64,000 bases of DNA from Histoplasma ohiense (GCA_017607445.1 JAEVHH010000002.1:3835501-3899500), one strand, 5' to 3'; shown: positions 1-12,223, counted from the stretch's first letter. Notes: generated by a model not told the origin, from the letters alone. Numbers and translations: made by a program.

Positions 1-1402
1 CCTCTTTAATTGATTTAGATGTAGATCATTCCACAATAGTGAAGACTCTGTCTGACTTCATTTCAACATCATTTGTATCTATAACAAATCTCAGAAACAA
101 GATCTTGTCCACTTCAAATTCACACTTAGAGAGTTTTGCAAATAGATTCACACACTTGAGACATTCTAGCATCTTAGTAACATGCACTTTATATTCCTGC
201 TTTGAATTGAAGAATATGAGAATGTTGTCTAAATAGACAATGCAATATATATCCAACAAATCAGACAAGGCATTGTTAATGTATGCTTGAAATGTCACTG
301 AAGCATTAGCTAGTCCAAATGGCATAACTATATATTCAAAATATCCATATCTCATTCTAAAGGCTGTCTTCCAATGGTCTTTTGTCACTATAAGTATGCA
401 GTGATAGGCATCTCAAAGATTCAGCTTAGTGAATATCTTGGCTTTTGAAAGTCTATCAAGTAATTCATTTATTAGAGATAGAGGGTATTGATTCTTGATG
501 GTGATTTGATTTAATCCTCAATAGTCTACACAAAGACAGAGTCCATCATCTTTTTTGAGAACAAAGAGAATTGATGTATCAGCCAGGCTACTGAATGATT
601 GTATTCACTCTTTATCTAATGCATTTTTTAAATATTCTCTTAGAACAGCTAACTCAGTTTCAGAGAGATTGTATATCAGCATAAATGAAGATTGCACACC
701 AGGCTTGAGATCTATGCAGTGTTTCATTTCTTCTGATTTTTTTGTGCTTATAGCAGCTTCTTCTGAGAAGATATGTGCATATGACATGATATAATCAGAT
801 AGACTGATCAGCAAGTCTGAATATGCAGCTGAGAATATGTGTGAAGCATGTTTTGAATCTTTTGAACATTCTGTAGATAATACTACAAGCATTTCTACTC
901 TAGCTTCTGTGAGAACTTCAGCTAAGACATTTTGTTCAGAAATAATTTGAGACTGTTGTTCATCTTCAGAGCTTCTAAAGAAGAATTGTTCATCTGATCA
1001 ATCTATAAGAGAATTTGTTTGTCTTAATCAAGAAAATTCTAATACAAGATTGTAGTTCTTCATCTTCATTGCATGAAAGGAATGAAATATCTGCTGTGCA
1101 TTACTCTTGTGATCAGTGACAGTAGTTGCAATGTTATACTCTTCAAAGAAGTGCATTATGCATTCATCAATTGACTTGATCATTTTGATTTTGCAGTGAG
1201 CAGTTTCTAGATTGTGATTCTTTGTTCAAAATTCATTGACACAGTTCACTTCTGACTCAGAGTCTACTAGTGCAAGCACTTTTTGCAGACTCTTAGATGT
1301 AGTGAGTTCCACTGTGACAGTGAAGCTTAAGATGTTTTTGCATCAACTTTCCACACTTATGACTGCCATTGCAAGCTGAATGACATGTTTTAAGCATTTT
1401 TT
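1..1402 (-). pseudogene. pol: GypA pol (copy A1), protease and reverse transcriptase part
   Basis: The pol frame (-1 to gag) starts over the slippery site and runs off the left edge. It contains the protease region, then RT with the TAFR and VMPF...NA.VTFQ blocks. The catalytic YxDD box at 224-235 reads YLDN, so the second catalytic Asp is lost by a G-to-A change and this RT is dead. Several TGA codons also interrupt it. RNase H and integrase lie outside the window. The identity rests on strong similarity to A4 and A5 and on gypsy RT motifs. Confidence 0.88.
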
Positions 1403-2721
1403 GAGTTCTTTGAGTTCTTTGTGTCTTTCACATCAGATTTCAAGTCAGACTTGGTGTTTTTGGATTTGTCTTTGAGTTGTTTGAAACACAAATCAATGAT
1501 ATGTTCTGATCACTTGCAATAATGGCAATATTTCAATCAGATGAAGTCATCAGACTTTGTAGTGTCATTTCATCTATGTTTGTTTTGTGATCTATTATCA
1601 GCATTATTTCTGTTGTTAAAGCTTTGAGTGGGGTTTTTGAAATTTGACTTCTCTTTAAGCTTTTTCCATCTCTCTGACAGATTCAATTCTGCCATTGCAA
1701 GTTTATGTAGAGTGGCATCATAGCTTAACTCTTTCAATTTAATTGCATATTTGTTGAATTCTCAGCAAATGGAAGATAGAACTTTCATATAGAGGTGTGA
1801 TTTCTGATGATATTCACTATAAGAATGCTGCAGATGTTCTTCAATTGATTGTAAATGTGAAGCAAATTGTTGAACTGTCTGATCTTTTTGTTGCTCTGTT
1901 TTTCAGTACTGTCTATCAGCATCTCAGAAACTTCTATCTGAATCAGTGACTTGATATTGCATCCAACTAACAAATTCTTCCCATGGTGGCAAAGTCTGCA
2001 TATTATGTGTATGTTGATATCAATGTTGTTGCATCTTGACATTGAAATGAGTAATGGCTTCAATGATCTTTTGATGGTTGTGTTTGTTGTAGTAATCAAG
2101 ATCACTGACATGGAAAATGATAGCAGCTGTAACAAAGTTTTCAAATTCTTTCATGCTTTGATCTTGAAACTTTTCCACATCTCTTCAAAAAGAATGATCA
2201 CTCATGCTGAGATCTCAAAGTTCTAATTGTCAAAGTGATACCCAACTACATCTCTCACTGACAGTAGTCACAGTGCTTTTCACTAAAATGTTGAGCACTT
2301 GTAGTGTGGCTTCTGATGATCTGAGAATACTGATGATGTTATCACAGTTATCATTCACACTAGTTGCATCTCTACTGTGGTTTGAATGTGCTTCTAGTGT
2401 ATTTCAGATGACTGGAATTGTTTCATTCAATTCTTGTAGTAAAGTGTTGCACTGCTGTTGAAGTTTTTGCAATTCTTTCTCAGTCTGTAATTTTTTGATT
2501 CTTCTGATCACAGCTATCTTCTCAGTCTCAATTGCACTGAGATCTTCAGAAGAGATATCTTCTTCTGAACTATACTCAGAGTCTGATTCTATAGAAGAAG
2601 ATGATGCTTGTTGCACACTTTCAGTGACAGAAGTGTGCATTTCATGATTTTCTTTCATAGTGTTTGCTGCTTTGGGTTCAGCAGTAGCACAAGTACAGTG
2701 AATGCTGTGGGTAGAGGTCAT
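1390..2721 (-). pseudogene. gag: GypA gag (copy A1), capsid/nucleocapsid
   Basis: Frame of 443 codons from ATG at 2721 to TAA at 1390-1392. The A4 and A5 copies have exactly the same start, stop and length, which fixes the gene model. The N-terminal third is Ser/Glu-rich and acidic and is followed by a Lys/Glu/Gln-rich, probably coiled-coil stretch. A CX2CX4HX4C knuckle (CHYC...H....C) lies near 1494-1541, as in retrotransposon nucleocapsids that bind the RNA genome. Several in-frame TGA codons, mostly at former Trp positions, break it. The TAA stop is shared by all copies and is the genuine end. Confidence 0.85.
1396..1402 (-). promoter_or_regulatory. Putative -1 ribosomal frameshift site, GypA gag-pol
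   Basis: On the reverse strand the heptamer reads A AAA AAT in the gag frame, one codon before the gag TAA. Pol lies in the -1 frame. A4 and A5 have A AAA AAC at the same place, the classical slippery type. Inferred function: production of Gag-Pol. Confidence 0.65.
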
Positions 2722-2768
2722 GACTATTACTCAACAAACTGTCTCTCAAAGATTGAGTGATTAGAAAC

Positions 2769-3036
2769 TGTGAGGTGTAGTGACAGTGTGAAGAGTAACA
2801 GTAGAAGATAGTTTATAGTGTAGCAGAGATAATAGTAATATATTGTAGAGTGTAATATAGTAGTGTAATGTAGTGTAGTGTAGCTAATTGCTAAGGAAGA
2901 AAAGAAAGAGAAAGAAGATGTGTGAAATACATACATCAATATATATATACATATAGAAATAGCGGTAGCGAGAGTATAATGGAAAGAGGTAAGAATAAGC
3001 GAAGATAATAAGAAAATAATAAACAAGTGCATTACA
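2769..3036 (-). repeat. GypA 5' LTR (copy A1)
   Basis: 268 bp, beginning TGTAATGCAC and ending CCTCACA on the reverse strand. It is the same length as the A5 LTR at 50676-50943 and close to the 263-bp LTR pair of A4. The sequence just inside it (GTTTCTAATCACTC on the reverse strand) is shared by copies but shows no obvious TGG-type tRNA primer site. Confidence 0.93.
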
Positions 3037-3648
3037 AGATTATATGAATTGTCTTCTTTCTCATTCTGATGAAAGACTTCTCACTCTTCAATATCAGTGA
3101 GAGGATCAGACTCATTGAGAAAAGATCACTGACAGTGAGACATGACTCAGAATGTCAGAGATACTGTCATTCATCAAAATATGTGTGACTGACAAGATAC
3201 TTCAACTGCAGTGAGCTCATAAGCCAGTATGAGAGATCAACAAATGTGAAGTGTAAGAGAGTATCATGATATATCAATTGCTGTCAACTCTACTCAACTG
3301 AGCATCAGCACTGCTCTGCTGCACTCAGATGTGTGAATGATATCCTCAGATATCTAACTCAAAAGAAGCTAGCAGCTGTCCACTGTCTTAGCAACAGATA
3401 TCACAGAGATGCTTAGAAGCAGCAATCATCATCAGCACAGTCAGCATCAATGATTACAGTAATGATATCTACATCATTCATTCAATCAACTCAGTCAACA
3501 CAGCTCACTGAGCTAGCACTCTGCAAGCAGACAGCTACTCAGAGCTCTATCAGTGAAGAGAATACTATCTGATAGATGACTCACATCAGGCAACACTCAG
3601 TCTGCACAGCAGAATGACAGTATAGTCAAGCAGTCAAAGAGCAGTCTA
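3037..3648 (+). pseudogene. TadB ORF1 remnant with zinc knuckles (T1)
   Basis: C-terminal part of the LINE RNA-binding ORF1, homologous to 34430-35040 in T3. It holds Cys/His clusters of the CX2C...H...C type around 3190-3320, which in Tad-like ORF1 proteins bind element RNA. The N-terminal part is outside the window. In-frame TGA codons and the solo LTR at its end break it. Confidence 0.7.
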
Positions 3649-4182
3649 TATGATGAGTTAGCATCTGTTAGTAATTAATTTACACAATCAACTTCTCTTC
3701 TGCATCTGCTCATTTCTGATTGCTGTGATCTTGTGTAACCCTCAATGTTCTTCCACTCTGTGCTTCATACTTGTGTAGTTTCTAACAATTCTTTTATATA
3801 GCTCTTAACATTCTTCTGCTCTGTGCTCTGCATTTATATAGTTTCTAATGATTCTTTCATATAGCTTCTAACATTCTTCTGCTCTGTGTTCTGCATTTAT
3901 ATAGTCTCTAATGATTCTTCTGTGTAGCTCTCAATGATTTCTTCACCCCACACTCTGCACTCATATAGTTTCTAATGATTCTTATATGTATCTCTTAATG
4001 TTCTTCCACTCCACACTTCACTGTGGAGTGGCTTCTGATATTCTTTCACTCTGAACTTTTCTCTATAAGAATTCTCTTTGTATAATCTTTTCTTCTGATT
4101 TCTTTTCTCTTTCTTTTCTTAATCAATTCATAATCTGTAATTAGAATAGTATCAAATCGTTAATTGAAGTACGTCTGTTACA
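3649..4182 (+). repeat. Solo GypB LTR inside TadB T1
   Basis: 534 bp, from TATGATGAGTTAGC (TG mutated to TA) to CTGTTACA. It is flanked by a perfect 5-bp duplication GTCTA (3644-3648 and 4183-4187). The empty site is visible in T3 near 35038. With no internal region left, it arose by recombination between two LTRs. It is 62-63 bp shorter than the B5 and B6 LTRs, equal to one internal tandem unit. Confidence 0.95.
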
Positions 4183-7100
4183 GTCTAGCCTCAGCATGCA
4201 GACAACAGATCTGAGATTCTTCAATCTCATTTCACAGATGAACTTTGACAGCAGCTCATCAAGTGACTTCTTATACTAGAACATCAACATCAGCAATACA
4301 ACTGATGCCACAGAAACAATCAGCAGAAAAATCACTCTCTGCAGATCTTTTGAACAAACACAGTCAGAGTGACTCTCTGTCACACAGCAGCTCTACAGCT
4401 TGCTTTCAAGCAGAGCTGTGAAGTGATCTGTATACAGAAGTCTTACACACACTCTGACATCAAAACTTCTAATCACTTAGTATATGAGTGCTTTGCATTT
4501 ATAGACTGCTGAAATGACACTAATCTGAAGCAGTGAGAGAAGGAGAGGCTCTGAATCATGATATATATATACAAGAGTTTAAAAATAAGAACACAGCAAC
4601 ACTGATCTGTGCAAAACAGAGATCTGCTGTAAATCAGTGTCAATGACTATCACATTCTCAATGTGTACAGACAGTCTGAAACAGACACAGTCATGAACTA
4701 TCTGATCAATTTGAATCCACCAGCCCACTGTCTAGTAGATGAGAATTTCAATGTATGATATGATGTCTTTGAATCAGAGACAGTGAATCTGCACTGAGAA
4801 GAGAAGTTTGTTCAGTGAATCAATGAACACAGAATAAACTTTGTGAAAGAGATAGATATTTCAACTCATACAATAAATTATATAATTGATTTCATCTTCT
4901 TCAATGTGATCTTTGCTTTCACTTCAGTGTGTCAAGATTTACACTGTGGCTCAGATCATCAGTCTATGATTACTATGCTGTCAACAACATCTCAGACACA
5001 ACAGAACAGAGCTCAGATCAGAGTCACAGACTCTCAGCTGAAGCTCTTTACAGATCTTATCAGAAAGTTTATAATGAATATATCTTATTCAGATAGAGTT
5101 GAGAATGTGATGCAGTTTGATGATCTGACTCAATGCTTCACTCAGAATCTTCTGACTGCAGCTCAGACAGTCAGTAAGTCAGTGCAACAAAAACAAACTA
5201 CAGCTCTCTGATAAACAGCAGACTGCTGAAGAGCACATCAAAAGTTCACCACTCATCAGACAAAGACTGCAAAACATCAATTCAAGAACAAAGTGCACAA
5301 AATCAAGCATACATACTGAAAACAGATAATCAATAAAATCAGAGATGACAGAGATCTGTATCAGATAATAGCATAATATAAACTGAAACTCAATCTCAGA
5401 GCATTCTCTCTGATGATTGAGAATCAGATCATAGAAGAGATAGCTGTCAAAGTCAAGACACTTCAGCAAATCATTCTGAAGCAATACAACTCAGCTGATG
5501 ATCTGAAATACAACTCACTGAATGATGAACACTGAAGTGACATGAGAAATCTACTCTGAGATCTTCAGATTGAGATGAAGAAGATAGAGTGTAACATCAT
5601 TGAAGTACAGAGTATCTCTTCAGACACAGATAAAATCACAGTGCAGCTGCTCAAGACATACTGATAGTATATATCTCTCTTTATACAGCAGCTATACAAC
5701 TGCTGCCTTCAGCTCTGCTATTTCCCACAAATCTGAAAACTGACAGAGATAGCAATGATATTCAAAATAGATAAGAGAAACAGAAACTCAGTCCACTTCT
5801 GAAGACTTATTATCTTTCTCTCAGTAATCTTCAAGAAGCTGAAATGCATTGTTGCAAGACAACTGATGTACACAGTACTCATTCATAATGTAGTCAGTTC
5901 ACAGTATGAAGAAATACTGCTCAGATGATCTGCAATGAATCTGATAGCTGCTTTCACTCATGAAATAGAGACAGTCTTCACACAAAATAAGAAGATATTC
6001 ATGATCATAATGGATGTGCAGAGTGTCTTTGATGCTGTGCTGTGCAGACAGTTGCTTCAGTGAATGATGTAATAGAGATAACTGTATAAACTGTTACAAT
6101 TTATTGACAGCTTTCTCACTGAACACAAAGCTCAGATCCAGCTGAAGAAGATCATCACAGCAGCACATCAGATACAATATAATATATTACAGAGATCTTT
6201 TCTATCATCAATACTGTTTCTTCTATATCTGACAGAGCTGCTGTGGCAGAATCTGAAATTGTGCTTTGACTATACAGATGATCTGAATACTTGATGAGCT
6301 ATACACTCACTTAACAGCAATGCTATTCTTCTCAGTCATGATATACAGAGTATTCTGAGATGAAGAAAGACAAATAAAATGATCTTCACATCAGAGAAAT
6401 TTGAGATGATTCATCTCATAAGAAAGTAACACAATGAAACACTGTCAGTGATTGTATCAGAGAATCTGATCATACACTCTGTCACTGTCTCAGCTGAATA
6501 GAAGTCAGCACTCTGTTGACTGAGTATACATTTTGACAGAAGACTCATCTGAAAATCATACATCTCTGCTCAGATAAAGAAAACAAAAGCTGTGACTCAG
6601 TATATCTGAAGTCTAGAGAAGATCAGAGATGAGCTTTTAGCAGATGCTCTGTAAAAAATAATCACTATCTACATGATTCTCTCACTGCTCTATAACACAG
6701 AGATCTGATACAGCAGCTGTACACAGTCAGTAAAACACACAGACAGAAGTGAAGAGATCAGCTTTCATCTGAAATAATATATGAGAATAGTTGAGAAGAT
6801 ACTTATCATAACAGTCAGAGAAATTCTTTCAATTTTTCATACAACATTCATCACAACTCTATACTGAGATGCTGAGCTTTCATCAGCAATGATAGCTCTG
6901 AAGAAGGTCAAAATGTGTTTCACAACAAGACTTCAGATGATAGATAAGAGACATTCACTGACTTTACAGATAGCTCTCTCAATGATCATATATGAAAGAG
7001 AAGCTGAAATCTGACAGTATTCAAAGATCAAGATTCAGAGGTTGAGAGTGCTGCTGTCTGCAGTCAATAGATTCACACTTGTCATTTCACACTACTCAGA

Positions 7101-8170
7101 GAGATGTGAGACAGATTTCACAGAGAATGTAGATAAAAAGAATACTGCTCAGATATTCAAGAAATAATAGAGAAGTCAATCTTCAACAGATCTATATGTT
7201 TTCTCAGATGAATCAGAATAGATTCTTGATAACAGCAGATGAGTTGATTATAACTTTATAGTCTATCAGAGAAACAAACAGCTGGTCAGCTTCTCAGCTG
7301 TACTGAGCTTTATATCACATATTTTTGATGCTGAGACAGTTGATATCTGCTGTGTATTAAAGTGTATGATGAAGCTTCTACTCTGTATCACAGATGACAG
7401 CATCAATTTTTGAATCTGACTCTGTTTTGACAACATCTCAGTCATCTGAAACATACAGAGCAGTGTGACAGTTTTCTTGAACTGAGTCTACAGCCACTGC
7501 TATGAACTCCTCAGACAATATAATATAAGTCTGAAATGAGCTTCTGAGCATATGAAAATAGAGAGCAATGAGAAAGCAGATTATCTGACTAAGCAGACAG
7601 TCTCATCTACTACAGTTTCAGTTTATAAACTCAAGATCATATCCACAGTCAGTGGGATCTGCACAGTGATCAAGCAGCTCAGTTAAGAGACAGAGTGAGA
7701 GTGATGAAACAGAGCTTGTGAAAAGCTCTCTGACTGATATCAGAACTGAAGATTCAGCAGACTGACTGTGAAATATCAAATAAAGATCTCTTCAGAGCTC
7801 ATTATATCACAGTATACTCTTTATCACTGACTCACACTCTATTTCTCTTATGAAGACTTTTTCTGATATCACAGATGCTTTCAGCATGCAGATGTGAGAC
7901 TTATCTGTGTCTGTGAATATAACAAAAGCTCAGAATATTTGATACTCTGTCAACACTTACAGAGATACTTCTCTCACTGATTCAAGAGATCAACAGCACA
8001 GTCATACAACTGAGTAACAGCTGTTGTCTATCTAGAGTCTCTGATCTCTATAGACTTTGTAGAACTGCTTGATCATACACAGTTCTACACACAGTACTGT
8101 ATGAAATAACACAGCTGTTTGAACACACATCATCTGACAGCCCCCCACAGCAGTTTCAAGCCTATACAGA
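4183..8170 (+). pseudogene. TadB ORF2 (T1): endonuclease, RT, RNase H
   Basis: Decayed LINE polyprotein. The APE-type endonuclease ends with the IDF and SDH blocks around 4870-4970. RT follows, with the catalytic box near 6268-6280 reading YTDD, altered from the YADD kept in T3. Then come the post-RT region, an RNase H-like segment with an FSDESE block near 7200, and a C-terminal CX2C...H...C knuckle near 7910-7950. Dozens of in-frame TGA codons destroy it. It would have nicked DNA and primed reverse transcription at the target. Confidence 0.85.
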
Positions 8171-8425
8171 CAGTACAGATAGCACAATATTCAGTACAAC
8201 TGATTCAATCAGTACAATAGATTCAATCAATACAATTGATACAAACAGTACAATCAGTTCAATCAGTACAATTGACTTGATCAATTCAATCAGTACAAAT
8301 GATACAATCAATTCAATTGATTCAATCATTACAATCAGTTCAACTGATTCAATCAGTACAAATGATACAATTGATACAATTGATTCAATTGATTCAATCA
8401 GTTCAACTGATGTAAATGATTAAAT
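8166..8425 (+). repeat. 9-bp minisatellite at TadB 3' end (T1)
   Basis: About 28 tandem 9-bp units of the form ATCAGTACA / ATTGATTCA. The unit is a multiple of three, so it stays open in several frames. The same tract occurs in T2 and T3 at the same position but with different unit order, so it turns over in place. Confidence 0.9.
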
Positions 8426-9099
8426 CAGTATGATGAGCTCATCTGTTTCAACTAGCTGTGGTGTAATCAGTACAGTCTGTATACTGACTCAGTCAATATA
8501 CTCTCAGCTGTAGATATACACTTTTCTTCTCTTTTCTCACTGCTCTCTCTGTCTCTTTTTACTTCTTTTCTCTCACAATCTTCTTCAGTGCTCTCTTCTC
8601 TCTCTCTCTTCAGATTTGTGCTGAGTCATGTGACTGCAAGATATCACAGAAAGCACAGTCTTTTCTTCATTCTTTTCTTTATTTTTCTTTTCAGAATACT
8701 TTTTTTTTCTCTTTTCTTTTGTCTATCTCATCTATCTTTTCTCTGCTGTTAGAAGCACAGACAGTTCTTGAATCAACTGAGAAAGTTATCTCTTTTCATT
8801 CACTGTAAAGTCTTTCAGACACAGCAGCAGCAGTTTCCCTCAGAAATCACACTATAGTCTCACCATGAATGATCATACATCAAATCAGAAGTGAATGTAT
8901 AGCTCAGTAAAATCCTTTTCAATGAGTTGAATTTTCTCAAAAGTTGTCATCTGAATTCTGTTTTCTTTCTCTCTGTGTACATAGAAATCTCTTCAGTGTA
9001 GCACATCTTCATACTCTTTGAAAGGCTTCTGAAACACAGACACTGCCTGTGTTTTCTCCGGGATGTTAAATCAATACAAACAAACAAACAAACAAACAA

Positions 9100-9540
9100 A
9101 TCAATATTCTTTCACTTCATGCTCTGTGCTTGTATAGTTTCTAATAATTCTTTTATATAGCTCTTAACATTCTTCCACTCTGTGCTCTGCATTTATATAG
9201 TCTCTAACAATTCTTTCATATAGCTTCTAACATTCTTCTGCTTCATATTTCACACTTATATAGTCTCTAATGATTCTTCTGTGTAGCTCTCAATGATTCC
9301 CTCATCTCATACTCCACACTTGTATAGTTTCTAACAATTCTTATGCATACTTCTTAATGTTCTTCCACTCCACACTTCACTGTGAAGTGGCTTCTGATAT
9401 TCTTTCACTCTGAACTTTTCTCTATAAGAACCTTCTTTGTACAATCTTTTCTTCTGATTTCTTTTCTCTTTTCTTTCTTAATCAATTTGTAATCTGTATT
9501 AGAATAGTGCTAGATCATTAATTGAAGTACGCCTGTTACA
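9100..9540 (+). repeat. 3' part of a GypB LTR (B2), split by TadB T1
   Basis: Begins inside the LTR (TCAATATTCTTTCAC) directly after the (AAAC)n tail of T1 and runs to the LTR end CGCCTGTTACA. Its first ~100 bp must lie left of T1, outside the window. The following ATAAT (9541-9545) is the likely right copy of its 5-bp target duplication in GypA A2. Confidence 0.88.
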
Positions 9541-10279
9541 ATAATTACATTTTCATATTGTAAATGCTGTTTGTTGATAGCAGTGTATTAATTGCATTCT
9601 CTAAATAGCTTGTATATATATTGTTATCAATTTCTTAATGAAATGGAATTGATGAATTCTTTGATTGTTAGAGAATAGTAGAGATTGTATACAAAGAAGC
9701 AAAAAGAATTTCTTTCTTTATAAAAATTTCTTTTTTTTTTTAATTTAATTATCATTAAAACTTCTTCTCATTCTGCTGTGATTTTTTTTTATTTTCAATT
9801 TAATAAAAATTTTTAAATTTTTGTATTGTCAATTCTCTTTCTCTCTTTTTTTTTCATTGAAATGAGCTTTTTTAATTATTTCAATTTTAAGTAAATTGTT
9901 CTCTGAATGTTTATTATGTATTATTGCTGATGTTCTCTGTCAGTGGTATTATTAGTGTGATCATATATATCACTAGCTCATTTCTGTATAGCATCATTCA
10001 CTGTTTACTTGTTATATTGCTCTAGATTTAGCTCTAATTATATAATGCACAACAGTCAGATTCTGTGCAAATGTTGTGTCTCTAGATTTGAAGATGTTGA
10101 TTTTTGATGTATATTGAAATCAAATACTCAGAAATATTGTAAGATTTGTATCTCTGCAGAAAAATTCTGCAAATCTGTGAGTATTTCTCTTTGATTTTTA
10201 TTTTCTTTTTCTCATTTTTTCCTTTTCCTTTTTCTGAATTTGTGTTTGAATAGATAAATGATGTCATTAGCAATGTGTA
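9541..10279 (-). mobile_element. GypA copy A2, 3' internal fragment
   Basis: Matches 40780-41520 of complete copy A4, the region between the 3' LTR and the end of pol, in the same orientation. It lacks LTR and pol. On the left it is cut by the GypB LTR; on the right the match stops abruptly after AGCAATGT at 10279 and unrelated sequence follows. It contains the plus-strand cysteine-rich exon annotated separately. Confidence 0.8.
10045..10279 (+). pseudogene. GypA antisense cysteine-rich gene, first exon and intron (A2)
   Basis: ATG at 10045. Codons 10066-10170 encode CX2C-X20-CX2C-X6-C with one TGA at a conserved Trp. Two codons after the last Cys comes a GTGAGT donor (10177), then a pyrimidine-rich 77-nt intron ending TTGAATAG (10253). 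The module and intron recur in A4 (41305-41502) and A5 (63268-63440, minus). It runs antisense to GypA pol. The spacing is a looser version of a Zn2Cys6-like cysteine cluster; metal or nucleic-acid binding is only a guess. The second exon is lost where A2 ends. Confidence 0.5.
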
Positions 10280-11080
10280 AGAGATGATTATAGATATAAT
10301 TATAAGAGTAGTGTGAAGTACATATGTAGAATATTAAAAAGATAGCAATCTCTATTATTCAAAGCTAATCACTGATCTTCTAATATCTACAGATATCAGT
10401 GAGTATTATATAGATAATCATCATATTCTACAGCTGTCTATAATACTGTATACTATATTTATTTTCATTAATTCTGATGTGTTCTGTGTTCTTCTATCAT
10501 TATATAGCTATTTTCTAATATAGATATCTTTGTTATATCTATTACAATTATCTCTTTTCTTCAAAGATCTGATTCTCAGAGCTTTTTATTGCAATATATG
10601 AAGTTCATAACATGTACTGCATAGTTGATATTGTATAAAGTTCACAGAATCAGATTGAATTGATTGTCAGAGTTAATTCTGAAGTATTGCTGTTTCAGAA
10701 GAATGTTTTTTCATTTTCAGTATCATTGCAGTTCAATTATGATTTAGATACAACTTCTAAATCTTTTTTCTTTGACTTCTACATCAAAAAATTGTACTCT
10801 AATGAAATCATCATCAACATCACTACTAACAATTTTTTATTAAAAAAGAATATATCAATTTATCAAACAAAGTATGCTGTATTCTTCTATATGATTTTTA
10901 TTGCAAAATTTGAAGTTTTGATTGTGTGGTTGTGTTTTCCATTTTGGGTTGAGTTTTATGTTGTTGTAATCTTTTTAATCAATATTGTAATATTGATTTC
11001 AATCTTCAACATCTGTTTTTCTTTCTTGCTTCTCCTTCTTCTTTGAATAAGATCTTGATACTAATTAAAGTTATGATAGA
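10280..11080. other. AT-rich stretch without recognised genes
   Basis: No match to the four repeat families and no convincing gene. A 128-codon open stretch at 10660-11046 lacks an ATG start and turns into a Leu/Ile/Phe-rich run at its end, as T-rich DNA does; I do not call it. The stretch may be the upstream region of the cysteine-module gene beginning at 11081. Confidence 0.5.
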
Positions 11081-12223
11081 ATGTCAGAATCAGCTGTTTC
11101 TATTGCTGGTTTGAAGTCTATGAAGAGTGATATACTATCTATTATCAAAAGCATTTGCTTAGATTGTCTGAAGAGATTGCAGAACTCTTCAGTATATTCT
11201 TACTTTGTGAATAATAAATGAATATACTGTCATATCTGTCATATATCAAATAGAAGTTGTGCTGCTGTAAGTTTTCTTAAACTGAGATTATTATAAGTAC
11301 TAATGAGTTTAGATATTGAAGCACTTTCACAAAATCAGTTAATCTTTGATTGATGAATTTCATGAAATGCTGCTCTTTGATGAAGTTCTGAATAAGAGAT
11401 TTGTCATGTATCAAACTGTTGTTGTGAGATTTATACTTAATATACAGATCTATAAGAATGTAGATGAAGTTCTAGAATTCTATATAAACTCTGATGATTT
11501 GTTGTCACAGTAGAGTGTGATATTTAATTATAGCAGTATTTCAGAAAATGTGTTTTCATATTCTATTATTACATCAATATCATTCTCACTGAGTCAAGAT
11601 CTTGATGCAGTATTTGAGTTGACTGATAATGTAGACAAAGATGAGAAAGTGAATGATTTCATTGAAATACTAGAAAGAAATACAGCAGTATATTGCTGTC
11701 ATTGTATTCAACATTTGACAACATCCTCTCATCATCATTGTGAGTCTGCTGAGAGTTGATGCAAAAAATGCAAACACTGCTCAGTGATGAAGTATATTTG
11801 TATTCTGATAAGTTATTATTCAGATGTTTTACAGTATTCAACATTAACTTGTATTAGATGTCGGCAGATGTTGTTGAATTGACTCAGATGATTATCAATA
11901 CTGCTGAGAATCTAATTATCACTGATATAAATACTTTGAATATTAATATTTTGCAGAGCACTGTGACTGTAATGATTAAATTCTTTGCTGTGAAGATCTG
12001 TGAGATTCAATAAGATGATTCTTCTGAGATTTCAGCTGAAATGATAATTGATAAGATTTCAGTGATTATATTGCTGATTGCAGTTTTCAAGTCATTGTTG
12101 AAACATTGTGCTTCATCAGTTGAAAAAATCTGAAATAATAAGCAGATTTGTTTTGATGACAATTTCTCAAATGACACTGATCAAATTGAGAAAGATCTGT
12201 TTTTTAATCTCTGAGTGAAATAA
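11081..12223 (+). pseudogene. Decayed three-exon gene with two cysteine modules
   Basis: Proposed exons 11081-11266, 11313-11807 and 11858-12223, all joined in phase 0, about 348 codons. Intron 1 has donor GTAAGT, a TACTAAT branch box and acceptor TTTAG. Intron 2 has donor ATAAGT (a G-to-A change of GTAAGT), ATTAAC and acceptor TATTAG. Exon 1 encodes CX2C-X20-CX2C-X6-C and exon 2 ends with CX2C-X21-CX2C-X6-C; both introns start exactly two codons after the last Cys, suggesting a duplicated exon. About seven in-frame stops (TGA, plus TAA/TAG explicable from CAA/CAG) break it. The third exon has no motif I know. The module matches the GypA antisense exon. Function unknown; a metal-binding protein is the most that can be inferred. 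Confidence 0.5.

Larger units (their letters stand above)
1..3036 (-). mobile_element. GypA copy A1, 5' half of a Ty3/gypsy chromovirus
   Basis: Reverse-strand LTR retrotransposon running off the left edge. Reading leftwards from 3036 it has a 5' LTR, gag with a zinc knuckle, and pol through protease into reverse transcriptase. It is inserted in TadB copy T1: bases 3037-3041 (AGATT) continue T1 sequence and are the right-hand copy of the expected 5-bp target duplication; the other copy lies outside the window. Order and lengths match the complete copy at 40479-47957. Many TGA codons replace Trp. Confidence 0.93.
3037..9099 (+). mobile_element. TadB copy T1, Tad-type LINE missing its 5' end here
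   Basis: Non-LTR retrotransposon ending in an (AAAC)n tail at about 9075-9099. The first ~1.2 kb (5' end and start of ORF1) are cut off by GypA A1 and lie left of the window. It is interrupted by a solo GypB LTR at 3649-4182. Without that LTR and duplicated target, its length plus the missing part agrees with the 6.7-kb T3. Its 3' end sits inside a GypB LTR (9100-9540). Confidence 0.92.

Noticed and set aside
1951..2226. Plus-strand open stretches over GypA gag (also 46877-47152, 51486-51761 minus)
   Set aside because: Antisense shadows of gag; they recur only because gag copies are homologous.
2727..3032. Minus-strand Leu/Ser/Tyr-rich open stretches in GypA LTRs (also 40465-40731, 47687-47953, 50665-50880)
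   Set aside because: They coincide with LTRs and are not conserved as protein between copies.
10660..11046. 128-codon plus-strand open stretch with membrane-like C-terminus
   Set aside because: No ATG start, extreme T-rich composition, and hydrophobic residues follow from TTT/CTT/ATT runs.
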